Below are positions 1 through 8,897 of a stretch of DNA of 64,000 nt, one piece after another. Below the pieces are notes generated by a model. The model was not told the origin of the DNA. It saw only the letters and a program-made list of their open reading frames with translations, and ran no database searches. The stretch is taken from assembly GCA_902802815.1 (NCBI GenBank), contig CADCNQ010000012.1, forward strand, positions 1-64,000. Reading direction: 5' to 3'. Numbering within the stretch: position 1 is the stretch's first letter; the number at the start of each line of letters is the position of its first letter. A program made the position numbers and the translations under genes. The stretch comes from an uncultured Bacteroidales bacterium (GTDB lineage: Bacteria > Bacteroidota > Bacteroidia > Bacteroidales > Bacteroidaceae).

Positions 1-151
1 GGACGGCACGTTGTTCTTCGGCAGCCGTGTGATTAATGATCTGGACAAATTCAAACAGATGTCGGATGCCGTCATAGCGAACAGATTCGATGACTGTCTG
101 AAGGACGTTGAGGAAAAAGTATATACACGAGATATCTTCCGCCGCGACTGA
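1..151 (+). CDS. UDP-sugar dehydrogenase, C-terminal end (partial)
   Basis: Only the last 49 codons are present; the gene enters from the left edge and stops with TGA at 149-151. The tail reads through VINDL, DAVIANR and KVYTRDIF, which matches the C-terminal segment of UDP-glucose/UDP-N-acetylmannosamine 6-dehydrogenases of Bacteroidota capsule and EPS loci. These enzymes oxidise a UDP-hexose to the uronic acid with two NAD+ in the cytoplasm. The next gene starts 5 nt later and is probably co-transcribed. The substrate (UDP-Glc or UDP-ManNAc) cannot be told from this fragment. Confidence 0.65.
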   Translation, partial: DGTLFFGSRVINDLDKFKQMSDAVIANRFDDCLKDVEEKVYTRDIFRRD

Positions 152-156
152 ACAGC

Positions 157-771
157 ATGAAAAGCTTAAGAAAGTACCTGTTATTCCTGCTGACTGTTTT
201 TCTGCTTTTTTCCTGTACGTCCGTTTCCCTGGATGAAATAGAAAAGGAAAAAGCACAAGAAGAGACACAGAAAGACGGTGATGAAGATAATACCGACAAC
301 TCACAGTTGGTACAGTTGACAGGTCTTGGAGAGGTGTCTGCATCGCTGCAGAATCTGACAGAAGTTCCGTCGACATTGTCAAGGGGTGACTTCTTAGGCG
401 GAATGCTTGTTCTGGATGTTAACAGCGTAACAGATGAAGAAGATTATACAGAATACTTTGTGGTGACATTGCTTTCGAATACAGAATGGATGAATGTGCC
501 GTCAGCTTATGCAGAAGGAGAATTTGCAGAACATGCACAAACGCTTGCCAAACAATGCAGAGAAGCCGGTGCCGACACTTGGCAGATTCCCACAAAGGAA
601 CAGGGAAAAATTATAAGGGAACTGTGCAGCACTCTCTCAAGCGAAAACCGATATCTTTGTGCCGATGCCAAGAGTACGTACGCATCCGGAAGTAAAGTGA
701 TATCCAAAGCAGGTGCAAAGAAACGCTACGGATTAAGACTCGTATTGGAGGTATTCTTTGAAATTGAATAA
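157..771 (+). CDS. Predicted lipoprotein of unknown function
   Basis: The 204-residue protein starts with a basic n-region and a hydrophobic stretch ending in the lipobox LLFSC, so Cys20 is the likely lipidated residue and the mature protein is envelope-anchored. A Glu/Lys/Asp-rich linker (about residues 25-50) follows. The C-terminal half contains an ADTWQIPT segment like that of Bacteroidales proteins in which user-specified 'WRIPT' motifs occur in surface domains. I do not recognise a function. It lies between a UDP-sugar dehydrogenase and GDP-fucose synthesis genes, which suggests a surface-glycan or exported role, but that is inference. Confidence 0.6.
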   Translation: MKSLRKYLLFLLTVFLLFSCTSVSLDEIEKEKAQEETQKDGDEDNTDNSQLVQLTGLGEVSASLQNLTEVPSTLSRGDFLGGMLVLDVNSVTDEEDYTEYFVVTLLSNTEWMNVPSAYAEGEFAEHAQTLAKQCREAGADTWQIPTKEQGKIIRELCSTLSSENRYLCADAKSTYASGSKVISKAGAKKRYGLRLVLEVFFEIE

Positions 772-792
772 AAACATTAATTCTAAATAAAA

Positions 793-1737
793 ATGATGAA
801 CAAAGATTCAAAAATCTATGTTGCCGGCCATCGCGGTATGGTGGGAAGTGCAATAGTACGTGAACTGCAACGTCAGGGATACAACAATATTATCACAAGA
901 ACGCACAAGGAACTTGACCTCTGCAATCAGCAGGCTGTGAACGATTTCTTTGCAGAAGAACGTCCTGAATATGTTTTCCTTGCTGCAGCGAAAGTAGGCG
1001 GTATCGTAGCAAACCAGAGTGCTTTGGCTGATTTTATGTATGACAACATGATTCTTGAAATGAATGTCATTCATGCAGCTTGGAAGAACGGCTGCAAAAA
1101 ACTGGAGTTTCTGGGCTCCAGTTGTATCTATCCCCGTATGGCTCCGCAACCGATGCCTGAGAGCTGCCTGCTGACCAGCGAACTGGAGAAGACCAACGAG
1201 GCATATGCTTTGGCAAAAATCAGCGGTTTGAAGTACTGTGAATTCTTGAACCGTCAGTATGGCACAGATTATATCTCTGTGATGCCAACCAATCTCTACG
1301 GTCCGAATGACAACTATCATCCAGAACACTCGCATGTGCTGCCTGCTCTTATCCGCCGTTTCCACGAAGCAAAAGTGAACGGTCTGAAGGAGGTGACCTG
1401 CTGGGGCGACGGTTCGCCGCTGAGGGAATTCTTATATGTGGACGATCTTGCCAATCTGTGCGTGTTCCTGATGAACAATTATAGCGGCAATGAAACGGTT
1501 AATGCCGGCACGGGCAAGGAACTTACCATCAAGGCTCTCACGGAACTTGTAGCCAAAGTCGTAGGTTTCGAGGGAGAAATTAAGTGGGATACGACACGTC
1601 CTAACGGAACACCGCGCAAACTTCTCGATGTGTCTAAGGCAACCAAGCTGGGATGGACATACAAGACTGAACTTGAGGATGGTATCCGTCTTTCATATAA
1701 AGACTTTCTGGAAAACCCAATGAGAGCTGAGAGATGA
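793..1737 (+). CDS. fcl: GDP-L-fucose synthase
   Basis: This 314-residue short-chain dehydrogenase/reductase converts GDP-4-keto-6-deoxymannose to GDP-L-fucose by epimerisation and NADPH reduction. The Rossmann motif GHRGMVG is at residues 12-18. The catalytic set known from the E. coli enzyme is in place: Ser109, Cys111, and Tyr138-x3-Lys142 in YALAK. The following isomerase gene overlaps the stop by 4 nt (ATGA), which implies translational coupling. The partner enzyme GDP-mannose 4,6-dehydratase (gmd) is not in the window, while manC is found 10 kb away, so the pathway genes are dispersed. Confidence 0.95.
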   Translation: MMNKDSKIYVAGHRGMVGSAIVRELQRQGYNNIITRTHKELDLCNQQAVNDFFAEERPEYVFLAAAKVGGIVANQSALADFMYDNMILEMNVIHAAWKNGCKKLEFLGSSCIYPRMAPQPMPESCLLTSELEKTNEAYALAKISGLKYCEFLNRQYGTDYISVMPTNLYGPNDNYHPEHSHVLPALIRRFHEAKVNGLKEVTCWGDGSPLREFLYVDDLANLCVFLMNNYSGNETVNAGTGKELTIKALTELVAKVVGFEGEIKWDTTRPNGTPRKLLDVSKATKLGWTYKTELEDGIRLSYKDFLENPMRAER

Positions 1738-2711
1738 CGTATCCTCTGCTGTTTGAAAGTAATACCAAACATCTGGTTTGGGGAACCGAAGAGTGGGCCG
1801 TCTCGGCAGTACCAGGCTCTGAGAGCATTATTGCAAACGGAGTGCTGAAGGGACGCACACTCACGGAATATATCCACCACGACCCCGTTACGATACTTGG
1901 AAAGTCTGTTGCAGAGAAATATGACGGGAAACTGCCGCTACTCGTAAAATTCATTGATGCCAAACAAGACCTTTCCATTCAAGTGCATCCCAATGATGAG
2001 ATGGCACAGAGGGTGCATGGCAAAATGGGTAAAAGCGAGATGTGGTATGTGTTGAAAGCTGAACCTGGAGCATATCTCTATGCCGGTTTCAAAAAGAATA
2101 TCAGCCGGGAAGAATATAAGCAACGAGTGGCAGACGGCACAATAACAGAAGTGCTGGCCCGTCATGAAGTGAGTCCCGGACATGTGTTCTATCTTCCGGC
2201 CGGCAGAGTGCATGCCATCTGTGGCGGTATCAAACTTGCAGAAGTGCAACAGTCGAGCGATGTGACATACCGTATCTTCGACTATAACCGCCCGGGATTA
2301 GACGGGAAGCCAAGGGAACTTCATACAGAACTTGCTGCAGAGGCAATAGATTATGAAGTCGTATCGGAATATCGTACGATGTATTCCGACAAAGAAAATA
2401 GGGCAAATCTGGTAATAGACAGTCCTTATTTCACCGCGAGAGTGATTGATACGCAGGAAGTCTTTCATCGCGACCTCATCAAGTATGACAGTTTTGTTAT
2501 CTCAATGTGTCTTGAAGGAACTTGCAATATTCGTATCAGGGAGACAGACTCGTCAATAAGGATGAGGGCAGGAGAGAGTTGTTTTATTCCTGCTGCAATT
2601 GCAAACTATGATATAGAACCGCTGAACGGCGGGGTGAAACTGCTGGATAGCTTTATAAACAGTAAGAAGCGCTCCCTCACAGATGTGGTGACGCGCTTCC
2701 TACATATATAA
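1734..2711 (+). CDS. manA: Mannose-6-phosphate isomerase, class I (cupin)
   Basis: The 325-residue cytoplasmic zinc enzyme interconverts fructose-6-P and mannose-6-P, feeding GDP-mannose and GDP-fucose. The family signature is clear: VKFIDAKQDLSIQVHPND near residues 70-90 carries the metal-binding Gln/His pair, followed by EMWYVL and the second cupin region LPAGRVHAICGG. The length fits the short Bacteroidota/Firmicutes ManA form. Its start overlaps the fcl stop by 4 nt. Substrate flow is logical: ManA makes Man-6-P, ManC (11.5 kb) activates Man-1-P, Fcl finishes GDP-fucose. Confidence 0.93.
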   Translation: MTYPLLFESNTKHLVWGTEEWAVSAVPGSESIIANGVLKGRTLTEYIHHDPVTILGKSVAEKYDGKLPLLVKFIDAKQDLSIQVHPNDEMAQRVHGKMGKSEMWYVLKAEPGAYLYAGFKKNISREEYKQRVADGTITEVLARHEVSPGHVFYLPAGRVHAICGGIKLAEVQQSSDVTYRIFDYNRPGLDGKPRELHTELAAEAIDYEVVSEYRTMYSDKENRANLVIDSPYFTARVIDTQEVFHRDLIKYDSFVISMCLEGTCNIRIRETDSSIRMRAGESCFIPAAIANYDIEPLNGGVKLLDSFINSKKRSLTDVVTRFLHI

Positions 2712-2754
2712 TCAGTTAATAAATTATTCAAATAACAGGTGTACGAGTGAAAGA

Positions 2755-5700
2755 TTATTTCACCCGTGCTCCTGTCGTAGAATATTTTATACCATTACTT
2801 ATAATGTAAATCCTGCCGTTCTCGTAGAGCTTGCCTTTGATGGGGGACACAACTTTGCTTTCCGGGAAGGAGGATACACCCGTAGGATCATCAGACTGCT
2901 TATAAAGACGGAAGTTGTCAACTTTGAACCAAGTCTCTGCCGGCGCATCAGATGTGGCTGCACCCAAAGATATGGTGGATTCTACTGCGAGAGTAAAATC
3001 CAAACGCAATGTTTGAAGGGGAACGTTGTCACCAACACCGGGATCACACTGATCCTTGAAGTATGCAATATTGTTACCGGCAAAGATGCGCTGATTTCCC
3101 AAACGGACGACATTGCTGCGATTGGATGCCAGCATGTCTGCTGTCAGAGCGTAACGACCTTTGGGAAGAGTGACCTGCTGAGACAGCGTAACAGCAACGG
3201 ACGAACCGTTCCACACGCCGAAGAGTCTGGTTCCGTCTGTTGGGTTGTCGTCATTACCGTTTGCATTGTTTATTCCGTACCAGGCAAGAGAGGTGTTTGA
3301 AAGCGCCCAGTTGGTGGGAATCACCTTGGTGCCGACATTCGCCTCAAAAGAGGGATTCTTGATATAGGTGGCGGTAATGTCTTCACCCAACTCTTCGGGT
3401 TCTTCGGTAGGATAGCGCTCCTCGAAAGTTTCTTCGCTCAAATAATCCACAGAAGTGATTGTGGCACGTTTGGCTGACTGGTCAGAGGTGGTGAGACCGA
3501 TGCAGTCTATCCATGCATTTCCGTAGTTGGAGATAGCCACTTTCGGTTCGTCCACAGGAAAGTTTCCGTTGAGTTGCGGCTGCTTGGAGAGGTTCCACGC
3601 AAACACCTGATAGGTCTGGTTGTCACGCTCTATTTCAAACGACTTGTTGGGCTGCACCTGCGCGCCAACGTTGTAGCCGTTCATCCACCAGGCGTACGTG
3701 TCGTTTGCATTAGCTAAAGAGAGTCCCTGTCCCTCGATGACATACCAATACTCAGCTCCCTTTACAAAGTATTTGTCTGCAACATCGAGTATCATTGCAT
3801 AAGACACATTGCGCTGTCCTGTGGACTTTCCCTGCAGGGTGAAACTGTTGGCAACTTCATCGTAAGATATTGATGAGCACTGATCGGGATTGTAGCGAAA
3901 GTCCGTACACTTGAATGAAAAGTGTACGTAATCAGCGAAAGGGTCGGGTACCTCCTTCGTAAGCCTCAGATAGTAGAGACCCGGACAAAGTGTATTGAAA
4001 TCAGCCTGAATGCGGAATGTGACAGTCTGCTTCGGCTGGCCGTGTTCGTCTTTGAGGAGAGACTCGTCCAGCAGCCATTCCTTATTATAGAAACCGTTCT
4101 CATTGGCACTTGCCACAGAAGAGGGCACCGTGTAGTTCTGAATGAGTACTCCGTCCACAAAGATGGCGGCCTTACGACCTCTGTCCGCAACGTTGAAACG
4201 ACACATCAGACCAACATTCTCCGTAACACCCTCGCTGTTGGTCAGTATGTACTGAATCCAACCTCCGGCTTTGGCATCGCGATAGACCTCGTCGTTGAAT
4301 GTGCCGACAGTAGAGTCGTCGCTATATTCTGTGACACCGGCCTCCGACTGCTGCTCACCTGTACGGATAAAGTCGATAGTGCGCGCATCCAGAGCGGCTG
4401 CTTCGCGTTCGTCTTTTGCCCATGAGGAGTTGTCGTATTCTTCCTGAGTGGCCTGATACCAGTAGTTCATCACACGGCTGTGATGCAGGGAATAATACGG
4501 TTCGAGAGTCAGTTTGTCCCATGTGTCGCTGCCTTCACGACTGGCATCTATGGTGAAGGTGAGGGGATGACCCTCGACGGGAGTGATGCGTGAAAGCACT
4601 TCCGAACGGTTGCCGATGAGCAACGGCGCAGTGGAAAGATTCTTTTTCGTCGTATAGCTGTCCTCTGCGTGTCCCATGCGTTCTCCCTCTGCATATTCGT
4701 GAGCGAGTGCCTCATAAGCGGGGTCTTCCGGATTGTCGGATGTTGTGCGGGCACCCAGGAGTACGGGGCCGTATTTGAACGCTATGTATTCCTTGAGGTT
4801 GGGGCACTGTTCGTAGCGCACAGTCATGGGCAGGTTAATCTCAATGATGTCTCCTGCGCTCCAGTTGTCTGTGATTTTGGCATAACCGTCGGAAGAGAGG
4901 CTGTATGCCTTTTCGCTGCCGTTCACCTTAATGCCGTATCCTTCTGCCACCCAGGAGGGTTTGCGCACAGCGAGGGTAAAACTGCCGCCCTTCGTAAGCG
5001 TAATCTTCGTTTTTCCTTCGTAGGGGAACTGAGTCTCCTGTGTCAGGGCGAACTTGTCGCTGCTGAGCACAGAGCCGATGAAGAGGTTTACGTAGAGGGT
5101 GTTGTTGTCTGTGGAATGCGTGTAGATGAAGTGACCGTATTTGGAGTGATTCTCCATACCTGTGCCCACGCAGCACCACATATCCTGATTCACCTTGCTG
5201 TAGATGCGATAGGCTTGGGGGCGGAGAGGAGTGAAGTAAACGTATCCGCCTGTGACGGGATCCTGTGTGGAAAGAATGTGATTGTACATCGCACCCTCAT
5301 AGAAATCCGCATACTTGCCGTCGTGAGTGGCATCGAAGAGCGACTCCGAGAGTTTCAGCATGTTGTTGGTGTTGCAGGATTCCGGTCCGTTGCATTCGTT
5401 CACGTAGCGCTGTGAGGCCGACGATGCCATAAACCATTCGTTCATGGAGTTGCCGCCGATGCAGACGGTGCGGTTGGATGTCACATCCGTCCAGAAGTTT
5501 CTTGAGGCTTTTGCGTAACTTGTCATCGAGGCATCCAGCTGTGCAATACGTTCGAAACCGATATACTTGGGCACCTGTGTGTTTGCGTGACGGTTGTCCA
5601 GGAAACCGGCATCAACCGTCTGCATGCCGTTCACCATCACCGTGTGGCTGTACTTTTTCGCTCCGGCAAGGTATTTGTCTTCTCCGGTGAGCTTATAGGC

Positions 5701-6426
5701 ATCGGCCAGAACCTCGTTAACGCCTCCGTGTTCCGTGTCGAGAACGCTCTGCATTGTCGAGGTATTGTACTTGGCCACGAGATTTATCGCCCAGTCGCAC
5801 ATCTTCAGGAACATTGCGCGGGCCTCTTCGTTCTTACCATATATATATGCGTCGCGCAAACCGGCCATCACCTTGTGCTGCACATACAGGGGCACATTGC
5901 CGCGAGCACCGTTGAATGCCGACGTGCTGCCGGAATACATATCCGTCCACAGGTTGTTGTCGGGATATCCTCCGATGTAGCCGTAAAGACCTTTCGTGTT
6001 GCTGTTGAACGCATCCTGACAGTCTTTCATCACACCGACCATATAATCCATACGTTCCTTCAGCTGAGCCCTGACGGCATCGTCGTGACATGCAGCATAG
6101 GCCAGCGCAAGGGCCGAGAGATAGTGACCGCCCACATGGCCATCCAGACGGAACGAACCGCTTCCCCAGTTGTCGAAGTTGGGATGCAGGGATGTCCAGT
6201 TCTTGTAAACGCCGCTGTTGAGCCCGGCCTGACGTACGAAAGGTGTCAGGAGTCTGTCTACGTCGTAGGACATCAGCATCTGGATATTGAGATCCATCGC
6301 CGTCTTCAGCGGTCCCTCCGAGAGCGTCACCTCGGAAAGTTCGAAGTGTTCCGGATAGAGACTGTTTTCACTCTTGGCACTCAAGGAGAGCACCAAAGCT
6401 AAAATAATCAGAAATCTGTTCTTCAT
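2755..6426 (-). CDS. Secreted GH127-family glycoside hydrolase (beta-L-arabinofuranosidase type), multidomain
   Basis: The 1223-residue protein begins with a signal peptide (MKNRF, then a leucine-rich core to about residue 19). The N-terminal part is a DUF1680/GH127 alpha/alpha-barrel containing GHVGGHYLSALA. The zinc site of characterised GH127 beta-L-arabinofuranosidases is conserved: Glu349 and Cys351 in PESCN, and Cys418-Cys419 in WCCVGTG, where one cysteine is the nucleophile. Beyond about residue 620 follow beta-sandwich modules, including a galactose-binding-like segment from roughly residue 1010 (IKNPSFEAN). The protein ends in GIKYSTTGARVK, like sorting tails of exported Bacteroidales proteins. 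It is about twice the length of minimal GH127 enzymes. It lies 25 nt downstream of the Rel/SpoT gene on the same strand. Confidence 0.85.
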   Translation of the reverse strand: MKNRFLIILALVLSLSAKSENSLYPEHFELSEVTLSEGPLKTAMDLNIQMLMSYDVDRLLTPFVRQAGLNSGVYKNWTSLHPNFDNWGSGSFRLDGHVGGHYLSALALAYAACHDDAVRAQLKERMDYMVGVMKDCQDAFNSNTKGLYGYIGGYPDNNLWTDMYSGSTSAFNGARGNVPLYVQHKVMAGLRDAYIYGKNEEARAMFLKMCDWAINLVAKYNTSTMQSVLDTEHGGVNEVLADAYKLTGEDKYLAGAKKYSHTVMVNGMQTVDAGFLDNRHANTQVPKYIGFERIAQLDASMTSYAKASRNFWTDVTSNRTVCIGGNSMNEWFMASSASQRYVNECNGPESCNTNNMLKLSESLFDATHDGKYADFYEGAMYNHILSTQDPVTGGYVYFTPLRPQAYRIYSKVNQDMWCCVGTGMENHSKYGHFIYTHSTDNNTLYVNLFIGSVLSSDKFALTQETQFPYEGKTKITLTKGGSFTLAVRKPSWVAEGYGIKVNGSEKAYSLSSDGYAKITDNWSAGDIIEINLPMTVRYEQCPNLKEYIAFKYGPVLLGARTTSDNPEDPAYEALAHEYAEGERMGHAEDSYTTKKNLSTAPLLIGNRSEVLSRITPVEGHPLTFTIDASREGSDTWDKLTLEPYYSLHHSRVMNYWYQATQEEYDNSSWAKDEREAAALDARTIDFIRTGEQQSEAGVTEYSDDSTVGTFNDEVYRDAKAGGWIQYILTNSEGVTENVGLMCRFNVADRGRKAAIFVDGVLIQNYTVPSSVASANENGFYNKEWLLDESLLKDEHGQPKQTVTFRIQADFNTLCPGLYYLRLTKEVPDPFADYVHFSFKCTDFRYNPDQCSSISYDEVANSFTLQGKSTGQRNVSYAMILDVADKYFVKGAEYWYVIEGQGLSLANANDTYAWWMNGYNVGAQVQPNKSFEIERDNQTYQVFAWNLSKQPQLNGNFPVDEPKVAISNYGNAWIDCIGLTTSDQSAKRATITSVDYLSEETFEERYPTEEPEELGEDITATYIKNPSFEANVGTKVIPTNWALSNTSLAWYGINNANGNDDNPTDGTRLFGVWNGSSVAVTLSQQVTLPKGRYALTADMLASNRSNVVRLGNQRIFAGNNIAYFKDQCDPGVGDNVPLQTLRLDFTLAVESTISLGAATSDAPAETWFKVDNFRLYKQSDDPTGVSSFPESKVVSPIKGKLYENGRIYIISNGIKYSTTGARVK

Positions 6427-6451
6427 AGTATTGAATGTTTAATGAATATTT

Positions 6452-8320
6452 CTATAAACTGTAGACCTCGTCTACACCCTTAATGTCGTACAAGTGCCGG
6501 ATGATACGTGTGAGCTCTGCCTGCGAATGCACGAAGAACGTTATCTTGCAGTCGACAAGAGCGTCGGTCGTTGTCGTGTTCAGGGCATCTATACCCAGAT
6601 GGAGCACATTGGTAATATGATCTATCAGGTCGGCCAGCAGATGATCTCTGTCGATGGCATGAATGCCGATGGTGACAGGATAGAGCTTCACGGGCGATTC
6701 CTTCAGTTCTATGGCCACAATGTTGTCGCCGTATTTGGATGCCAGGCGTATTGCCTCCGGACAGCTGCGGCGATGTATCGTCACGCGTGAATTCTCGTCC
6801 CTGATGCCGATTGTCTCACCTCCCGGGAGAGGACGGCACAGCGGGCAGCGCATAATCAGGGGGTCCTCCACTGTGGCCAGATAACGGCGGATGCGACTCT
6901 TGGCGAAATAGGTGCAACTGTGCTTCAGCCAGTCTTCCTCAACGGTGATACGTTTGCCGTCCGTTCCGATGTCCACGCAGTCGCCTCGCTGCAGTTGTGT
7001 CTTGACACTCATCAGCTTGCCGTTGATGCGGGCGTAGAGTGCGTGCAGGCCGATTTCCTCACCCTTCTTGAACGCGAAATCTATTGCGGTGCTTCCTGCC
7101 GGAAGGATGTAGCTTGTGCCGTCTGTCGTGAAAACCATCACGTCGTCGTAGTACAACGCATCGGAAATCTGCTCCAGAAGCTGCGAGTCGTTGCGCTGCT
7201 CTGCTATGTCCTGCAGCACCTTGCGGAAGCGCTTTATCCAGTCGCCGATGTTGTTGCCCAGTTCGGCCATGCAGCCTATCTTGGAGGCAGCCACCATGTC
7301 GTAGCTGCAAATCTGCACATCTTCCCAGACGCCTTCCTTCGAGAGCAGCATCACACGCAGGCACTGGTAGGAGTTTTCCTTTGCCTGGTCGATGAGATTC
7401 ATGAACGAACCGGGCTTCTCCTTGAAATAATCCGTGAGTATGGTGTAGATGCGGAGCGCCTGTGCTTTGTCCGTCATCATGTCGTCCACGCCGTCGTCGA
7501 AGGTGACGCGAACGTAGTAGCGGTTGTCAAGATGCTTGAAGTCCACACCCTGCTGCTTCATTCTCCGGTAGATGGAGTAGGGTTTTCTGTAATATACTAC
7601 TACTTTGGCAATTATACCCTTGTCCTTCAAGAGACGCTCGCAGCGGTGTGTAAACTCTTCCTGTCTGTTGAAATTGGCGAGTTTGTCCTGATAAAGAGCC
7701 TCCTCCAGTTCCTCATACTCCTGTTCGCAACGGAAGCGGAAGGAGAGATTCTCCAGCTCGGTCTTCACGTCGAAGAGTCCGAGGCGGTTGGCCAGGGGAG
7801 CGTAGAAGAAGTCCGTCTCTCCGGCTATCTTCATCTGCTTCTCGGGCTTCATCGACGAGAGTGTGCGCATGTTGTGCAGACGGTCGGAAAGCTTTATCAT
7901 CAGCGCCCGGATGTCGTAGTGGAGCGAATCCAGCAGCTGCTTGTAGTTGTCGCCCTGCTTGGTGATGTTATACTGCTCTTTCTTCTTCTTCGTCACTATA
8001 TCCACGAGGGAAGCCACATCGTTTCCGAAGCGCTCTCTGATTTCATCTAATGTCACATCCGTATCCTCCACGACGTCATGGAGAAATGCCGTGATGACGG
8101 AACTGGTGTCCAGCTTCAGTTCCTCTGCTGCAATCAGGGCTACGGCAATAGGGTGTATGATGTACGGCTCGCCGCTTTTGCGCGTCTGCTTGGAATGCTT
8201 TTCCTGGGCAAAGGCAAAGGCATCTTTGATGCGTTTCAGATCTTCCTCCGAAACCCTGGGGGCCATCACTTCAAATACTCTCTCCGAAGACTGGCGAATG
8301 ATAATGTTGTAGTCGTACAT
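6452..8320 (-). CDS. RelA/SpoT-family (p)ppGpp hydrolase with degenerate synthetase domain
   Basis: The protein is 622 residues from the chosen ATG (MYDYN). A TTG 27 nt upstream keeps the frame open, but it lies inside the promoter -7 element, so it was rejected. The hydrolase is intact: HD motif His81-Asp82 in HDVVEDT, and KLSDRLHNMRTL. The synthetase region keeps KPYSIYRRM, but the canonical DYIA..KxNGYQSLH block reads LIDQAKENSYQCLR, so pppGpp synthesis is doubtful. A TGS domain (ILPAGSTAIDFAF) and a C-terminal ACT-like domain follow. Bacteroidota commonly carry two long Rel homologues; this looks like the hydrolase-leaning one. Length is shorter than the usual 730-740 residues. Confidence 0.85.
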   Translation of the reverse strand: MYDYNIIIRQSSERVFEVMAPRVSEEDLKRIKDAFAFAQEKHSKQTRKSGEPYIIHPIAVALIAAEELKLDTSSVITAFLHDVVEDTDVTLDEIRERFGNDVASLVDIVTKKKKEQYNITKQGDNYKQLLDSLHYDIRALMIKLSDRLHNMRTLSSMKPEKQMKIAGETDFFYAPLANRLGLFDVKTELENLSFRFRCEQEYEELEEALYQDKLANFNRQEEFTHRCERLLKDKGIIAKVVVYYRKPYSIYRRMKQQGVDFKHLDNRYYVRVTFDDGVDDMMTDKAQALRIYTILTDYFKEKPGSFMNLIDQAKENSYQCLRVMLLSKEGVWEDVQICSYDMVAASKIGCMAELGNNIGDWIKRFRKVLQDIAEQRNDSQLLEQISDALYYDDVMVFTTDGTSYILPAGSTAIDFAFKKGEEIGLHALYARINGKLMSVKTQLQRGDCVDIGTDGKRITVEEDWLKHSCTYFAKSRIRRYLATVEDPLIMRCPLCRPLPGGETIGIRDENSRVTIHRRSCPEAIRLASKYGDNIVAIELKESPVKLYPVTIGIHAIDRDHLLADLIDHITNVLHLGIDALNTTTTDALVDCKITFFVHSQAELTRIIRHLYDIKGVDEVYSL

Positions 8321-8344
8321 CGTATAAAAAACACTTTTTCCGCG

Positions 8345-8352
8345 CAAATTTA
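8345..8352 (-). promoter_or_regulatory. Promoter -7 element for the Rel/SpoT gene
   Basis: On the minus strand this reads TAAATTTG, a match to the Bacteroidota primary-sigma -7 consensus TAnnTTTG. It lies 24 nt upstream of the ATG at 8320, giving a very short leader. It also contains the TTG that would otherwise be taken as an upstream start. Confidence 0.6.
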
Positions 8353-8806
8353 CGATTTTTTTTTCAAAAACAAGCTTTTTTTACCGTCTTTTCATCTCCA
8401 AAACGCAATATCTTTTTGAAATGTAGTATAATTGGGGCTCAAACGCACATTCCGGAGACATTATCTGCAGCATCTTGTCAGACATCAGGGTGAGACCGCT
8501 CAGAGATATGAAAAAATCTTACAAGAAAATATGCTTTCTAAGTCTCTGCTCGGACTCTGCGTGGAGTCTGCGTGGGCGCTGACTAGAGATTCTTGAGACT
8601 TGTGACATGTTTTATATTCCTCAATTACAATGTTTTTGTCGATTTTTAGAGAAAGGTTTAAAGCTAAATCTGCGTAAAAATATTTTACAAAATGATGACA
8701 TGTAAAAACGGATTGAAAAAACGCAGAAATCATGCCGTAATGGGAGAGAGATTCATTTTTATATATTTTTTGGGGGGCAAAGTGGGATTATTTCGATTTT
8801 TTTTCG
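8353..8806. other. Intergenic region without a convincing gene
   Basis: About 450 nt between the divergent Rel/SpoT and fabD transcripts. It is AT-rich at both ends. Around 8538-8601 there is a GC-richer patch with AAGTCTC and its inverted copy GAGACTT about 50 nt apart, separated by repeated CTCTGC/TCTGCG words. I see no start with a ribosome site and no protein family in the short frames here. A small structured RNA is possible but unsupported. Confidence 0.4.
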
Positions 8807-8814
8807 TACCTTTG
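8807..8814 (+). promoter_or_regulatory. Promoter -7 element for fabD
   Basis: TACCTTTG matches TAnnTTTG and is preceded by a T-rich tract. The fabD ATG is about 83 nt downstream, leaving a moderate leader. The downstream genes follow with short gaps, so this promoter may serve fabD, the GH13 gene and manC. Confidence 0.6.
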
Positions 8815-8897
8815 CGCGGAAGTGATGAATTTATTAACATAAATGTTACGGGATTTGCCGGAAGGCATTTTCCACAACCAACTAAAGAAAGACTATA

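Noticed and set aside
6920..8050. 376-codon plus-strand frame opposite the Rel/SpoT gene
   Set aside because: Antisense shadow of a well-supported gene; no start context.
8500..8733. 77-codon minus-strand ORF in the gap before fabD
   Set aside because: No ribosome site, no family and low-complexity surroundings; treated as chance.
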